Assembly (NCBI GenBank): GCA_009835395.1
Contig: VXXM01000064.1
Span: 1-34,051 of the forward strand
Source: Acidimicrobiia bacterium
GTDB lineage: Bacteria; Actinomycetota; Acidimicrobiia; Acidimicrobiales; CATQHL01
DNA: 34,051 nt
Reading direction: 5' to 3'
Shown one piece after another: positions 31,040 to 34,051 of the stretch. How positions within the stretch are numbered: the stretch's first letter is position 1; each line of letters begins with the position of its first letter. The notes beneath the pieces were generated by a model that was not told the DNA's origin, searched no databases, and saw only the letters and a program-made list of their open reading frames with translations. Made by a program: the position numbers and the translations under genes.

Positions 31040-34015
31040 CTACCAGATGTCGAGGACGTCGACACCGGCCTCGTCGACGCGGTAGCGGCGGCGCCGCGTC
31101 GCCACGAGCAGCGCGGCGATCAGCACCAGCCCCACGGCGGCCAGCACGACCACCGCGGTGTCGGTGGTCACCGAGTCGTACCAGGTGCGCGTGCGGGTCG
31201 GCGCCTGCTGGGGCGCCGGGGCCGGCGCGGGGGCCGCTGCCGGCGCTCCCTGGTCGCTGACGGCCTCGCTGGGTGCTGCCCCGCTCGGCGGCGCGATCGT
31301 GGTGGCGGCAGTGGTGCCGGTGTCGCCGGCGTCGCCCGCGGCGGCGTGCAGCGGGGTCGCCTGCGCGGACATCGGTACCGGGGAGGCTCCCATCTCGTTG
31401 TTGGCCAGGATCGTGATCGTGTAGGCCGCACCGCCGATGAGGCCGTCGATGGTATGGCTGGTGTGGGTCGTCTCGACGGAGGTGACCGCTCCGTCCGGCG
31501 CCACCCAGGTGAGGGTGTAGGACCGCACCGGCAGGCCGCCGTCGTCGGCCGGCGGTTCCCAGGACACCAGCAGACTCTCGTGGCCGACGCCGATCTCGGC
31601 GTGAGCCAGGGGCCCGGGTGGCCGCGCCGGTGTGGCGCGGACCGGGTCGGCGGTGACCGAGGTGCCGACCTCGTTGGTGGCCGAGACGGTGATGCCGTAG
31701 GTGGTGCCGTTGCTGAGGCCGTCGATGGTGTGGCTGGTGGCGGTCGTGTCGGCGGAGCCGCTGGTTCCGTCGGGCGCCACCCAGAGCAATGTGTAGCCGG
31801 TGACGCGCAGCCCACCGTCGCTGGCGGGGGGATCCCAGCTCACGAGGATCCGGGAGTCCTCGCGGACGGTGCGGACCGCCACCGGTGCGCCGGGGATGTG
31901 TGCCGGCGTCCCGCTTGCGGGCTGGCTGGCGGCCGAGGTTCCGATCTCGTTGATGGCCGTCACAGTGACCGTGTAGGTGGTGCCGTTGCTCAGCCCCTCG
32001 AAGGTGTGGCTCGTGGCGGTGGTCTCGGCCGATCCGGTGCTGCCGTCGGGTGCGGTCCAGAGGACGGTGTAGCTCAGCACCGGTTTGCCGCCGTCGCTGG
32101 TTGGGGGTTGCCAGGTCACATCGATTCGCCCGTCACCCCGGTCCACGGTCACCGCGCCCGGGGCACCGGGCGCTGCGGCGGGAGTGGCGCTCGCCGAACC
32201 GCCGGCCGGCGACGTGCCGGCCTCGTTGACGGCACTCACGGTGACGGTGTAGGTGGCGCCGTTGAGGAGGTTCTGCATGGTGTAGCCGGTGCCGCTGGTC
32301 TCGATGGTGCCGGTGGCGCCCGTCGAGGAGACCCAGTCGATGACGAATGCGGAGATCGGGAGGCCACCGTCATTGAGCGGCGGCGACCAGGAGACCTCGA
32401 CGATGCCGTTGCCGCGGGCGGCGCTGATGGCCACCGGGGCTGTCGGGATCGTGCCGGGCCGGTGACTGGCCGGCGAGCTGTGCGGCGAGGATCCAACCCT
32501 GTTGGTGGCGGTCACCGTGACCGAGTACGTGGCGCCGTTGGTCAGACCGCCGATGGTGTGTTGGGTTCCCTGCACCGACGCGGAGTTGGTGAGGGCGTCC
32601 GGTCCGGTCCAGTGCACGGTGTAGGACTCCACGGGGATCCTGCCGTCGGCGGGGGGAGGCGACCACGAGACACGCAGGGTCCCGTCACCCCGTTGCAGCG
32701 ACACGTTGGTCGGCGGGCCCGGGGTCCCCAGGGGCGTGGCGGTCACCGTGACGGCGCGCGAGGAGCCTCCCGCGTTGGAGGCCGCGACGCTGACCGTGTA
32801 GGTGGCTCCGTTGGCCAGGTTGCGCAGTGTGCGGGTGGTCTCGGTGGTGGGGATCGTGCCGGAGGCGCCGGTGGAGGACAGCCAGGTGATCAGGTAGCCC
32901 GTGATCGGGCCGCCGCCGCTGTTGGCGGGCGGCTGCCACGTCACGACGATCTCGCGCGGCCCCGGCGTCAGCATCACCGCCTGCGGCTGCCCGGGCGGCT
33001 CGATCGACGGGATCGTGGTGGGGGTCGTGGTGGGCGCGATCGCCGGTGGCAGCGCCGTGCTCTCGCCGAGGACGAACTTGGTCGACAGGAGGTGACCCCC
33101 GCGGCCGTCGGCGTTCGGCAGCGGGCCCCATCCTTCGGCCTCGAGACCCTTGTTGATCACGAACACGAAGCGTGAGCCCGACACGGACCTGGTGGCGGCG
33201 GTGCCGACGAGGCGAACCGTGGCACGGTCGATGCGCCCCGAGACGCTGATGTTCCCCGACACCTCGATGCGCTGCAGGGTGCCGACGTTGGTGTCGGCCG
33301 CTCTGGCGAGCCAGCGGCTGAGACCGGCCACGCTGTAGGTGCGGGTCCACGGCGTGTAGGGGTCGCCAGAGGTGAACGGATCCGGAGCGGCCACGAGGTA
33401 GGGGTGCTGCTCGTTGAAGACGTAGCCGCTGTTCTCGGTGTAGCCGCCGGCGGAGGTGGTGAACAGCGTCAGCGCCGGTTCCCCGCCGTAGGTGAGAACC
33501 TGCCCGGCGGTGTCGGCGATGGCTTGCAGCCACGGGCCGTTGTTCGCCGAGAGTTCCCGCGTGTTGCCGCTGTAGATCTGGCTCATGGTGGTGGAGTAGA
33601 GGTCGAACGGCACGAGCCACGTGTTGCTGCCGCGGTTCTCGCGGGCGATGTGCAGGGCGTAGGTCCGTGAGGCGATGGCCTGGGCGCGCAACGCCTCCGC
33701 CGGCCAGTTCGACGGCACTTCGGCAACGCCGCGCAGGTAAAGCTCGATGTCCAGGTTCGTCAGCACGATGCGGTACCAGGTGCTCCCGGGCATCTTGCTG
33801 AGGGTGATCTGCCCGTGCGAGTAGGAGTGGCGGGTGGCGGAGGACTCGACCGCGACGCCGTCGGCGGTCCTGATCTGCAGGATGTCGCCGCTGCAGGATC
33901 CGCCGGGGCAGAGCGAGCCACCGCTGTTGGCCGACACGTCCCAGCCGTTGCCGGTCCGGCTGACGGTGAAGAGCTCGGTGGTCGAGGAGCTGTACACGGC
34001 GGTGCCGTCGAGCAC
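31040..34015 (-). CDS. SpoIID/LytB-like protein with six FN3 repeats and membrane anchor
   Basis: The open frame gives 991 residues. The first 320 or so are SpoIID/LytB-like: LTNLDIELYLRGVAEVPSNWPAEALRAQAIASRTYAL with E99 at the catalytic-Glu position of these peptidoglycan lytic transglycosylases. A Pro/Thr linker follows, then six FN3 domains, then a Pro/Ala stretch, one membrane helix (TAVVVLAAVGLVLIAALLVA) and a basic tail ending DVLDIW. It is probably displayed on the cell surface and anchored at its C-terminus. The start is doubtful: there is no signal peptide and no GHGxGMSQ-type block, and TAG at 34016-34018 lies in frame just before GTG 34015, with SpoIID-like sequence possibly continuing to the window edge. 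It may be truncated, frameshifted or interrupted. Confidence 0.8.
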   Translation of the reverse strand: MLDGTAVYSSSTTELFTVSRTGNGWDVSANSGGSLCPGGSCSGDILQIRTADGVAVESSATRHSYSHGQITLSKMPGSTWYRIVLTNLDIELYLRGVAEVPSNWPAEALRAQAIASRTYALHIARENRGSNTWLVPFDLYSTTMSQIYSGNTRELSANNGPWLQAIADTAGQVLTYGGEPALTLFTTSAGGYTENSGYVFNEQHPYLVAAPDPFTSGDPYTPWTRTYSVAGLSRWLARAADTNVGTLQRIEVSGNISVSGRIDRATVRLVGTAATRSVSGSRFVFVINKGLEAEGWGPLPNADGRGGHLLSTKFVLGESTALPPAIAPTTTPTTIPSIEPPGQPQAVMLTPGPREIVVTWQPPANSGGGPITGYLITWLSSTGASGTIPTTETTRTLRNLANGATYTVSVAASNAGGSSRAVTVTATPLGTPGPPTNVSLQRGDGTLRVSWSPPPADGRIPVESYTVHWTGPDALTNSASVQGTQHTIGGLTNGATYSVTVTATNRVGSSPHSSPASHRPGTIPTAPVAISAARGNGIVEVSWSPPLNDGGLPISAFVIDWVSSTGATGTIETSGTGYTMQNLLNGATYTVTVSAVNEAGTSPAGGSASATPAAAPGAPGAVTVDRGDGRIDVTWQPPTSDGGKPVLSYTVLWTAPDGSTGSAETTATSHTFEGLSNGTTYTVTVTAINEIGTSAASQPASGTPAHIPGAPVAVRTVREDSRILVSWDPPASDGGLRVTGYTLLWVAPDGTSGSADTTATSHTIDGLSNGTTYGITVSATNEVGTSVTADPVRATPARPPGPLAHAEIGVGHESLLVSWEPPADDGGLPVRSYTLTWVAPDGAVTSVETTHTSHTIDGLIGGAAYTITILANNEMGASPVPMSAQATPLHAAAGDAGDTGTTAATTIAPPSGAAPSEAVSDQGAPAAAPAPAPAPQQAPTRTRTWYDSVTTDTAVVVLAAVGLVLIAALLVATRRRRYRVDEAGVDVLDIW
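31357..33000 (-). repeat. Array of six tandem FN3-coding repeats
   Basis: Six units of about 270 bases encode fibronectin type III domains of about 90 residues, each with VSW.PP, Y.v.W, NG..Y.v.V.A.N..G.S and TP at the boundary. Units 4 and 5 from the N-terminus are most alike (TATSHT, then GLSNGTTY), suggesting the latest duplication. Confidence 0.85.
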
Positions 34016-34051
34016 CTACTCGATGGGGCCGCGGGGTCGGAAGCGGCTGCG

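Noticed and set aside
31357-33000. Regular repeats that could suggest a CRISPR or satellite array
   Set aside because: The period is about 270 bases, the repeats are diverged and they translate into FN3 domains in one frame.

Overview
The window is about 34 kb of very GC-rich, densely packed chromosome. It suggests an uncultured high-GC actinobacterium, most likely class Acidimicrobiia. The reasons are the patA-pimA pair for phosphatidylinositol mannosides, an actinobacterial inositol-phosphate synthase, frequent GTG starts, TANNNT boxes sitting directly before start codons, and the order pimA-pdxS-pdxT-yebC-ruvCAB-yajC-secDF-apt-rel, which follows the order I recall from mycobacteria. This placement is inferred from gene content and synteny only. 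No tRNA, rRNA, insertion sequence, phage gene or CRISPR array was seen.

Layout. 1-2042: end of a PIM acyltransferase gene, the mannosyltransferase pimA, and an M48-like protein that has lost its metal-binding residues. 2130-3662: pdxS and pdxT, which make pyridoxal phosphate. 3663-6662: yebC and ruvC-ruvA-ruvB, for Holliday-junction processing. 6662-8787: queA and tgt, for queuosine tRNA modification; Tgt lacks the usual zinc cysteines. 8909-12009: yajC-secD-secF for protein export. 12050-14944: apt and bifunctional rel. 14941-17414: a minus-strand SDR epimerase, a 28-codon membrane peptide gene and an M23 peptidase. 17497-22044: lpd, an E2 acyltransferase and a single-chain LipB-LipA fusion, so that lipoate synthesis sits beside its client. 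22090-25133: a polytopic membrane protein, a minus-strand LysR regulator and ino1 with a structured leader. 25318-30988: pepA, a winged-helix-like unknown (minus), a beta-lactamase-family hydrolase (minus), a sirtuin and a rhodanese-MoeB protein. 31040-34015: a minus-strand SpoIID-like protein with six fibronectin type III repeats and a C-terminal membrane anchor, apparently cut off or broken at its N-terminus.

How the genes work together. Ino1 supplies inositol for the phosphatidylinositol that PimA and the acyltransferase decorate. LipB-LipA lipoylates the E2 encoded just upstream, and the lpd product reoxidises it. QueA follows Tgt in queuosine synthesis. No new defence or mobile system was found; this is core chromosome. 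The most unusual items are the LipB-LipA fusion, the zinc-ligand-free Tgt, the M48 pseudoprotease, the leaderless 28-codon gene, the structured ino1 leader beside a palindromic candidate LysR site, and a run of -10 boxes abutting start codons.
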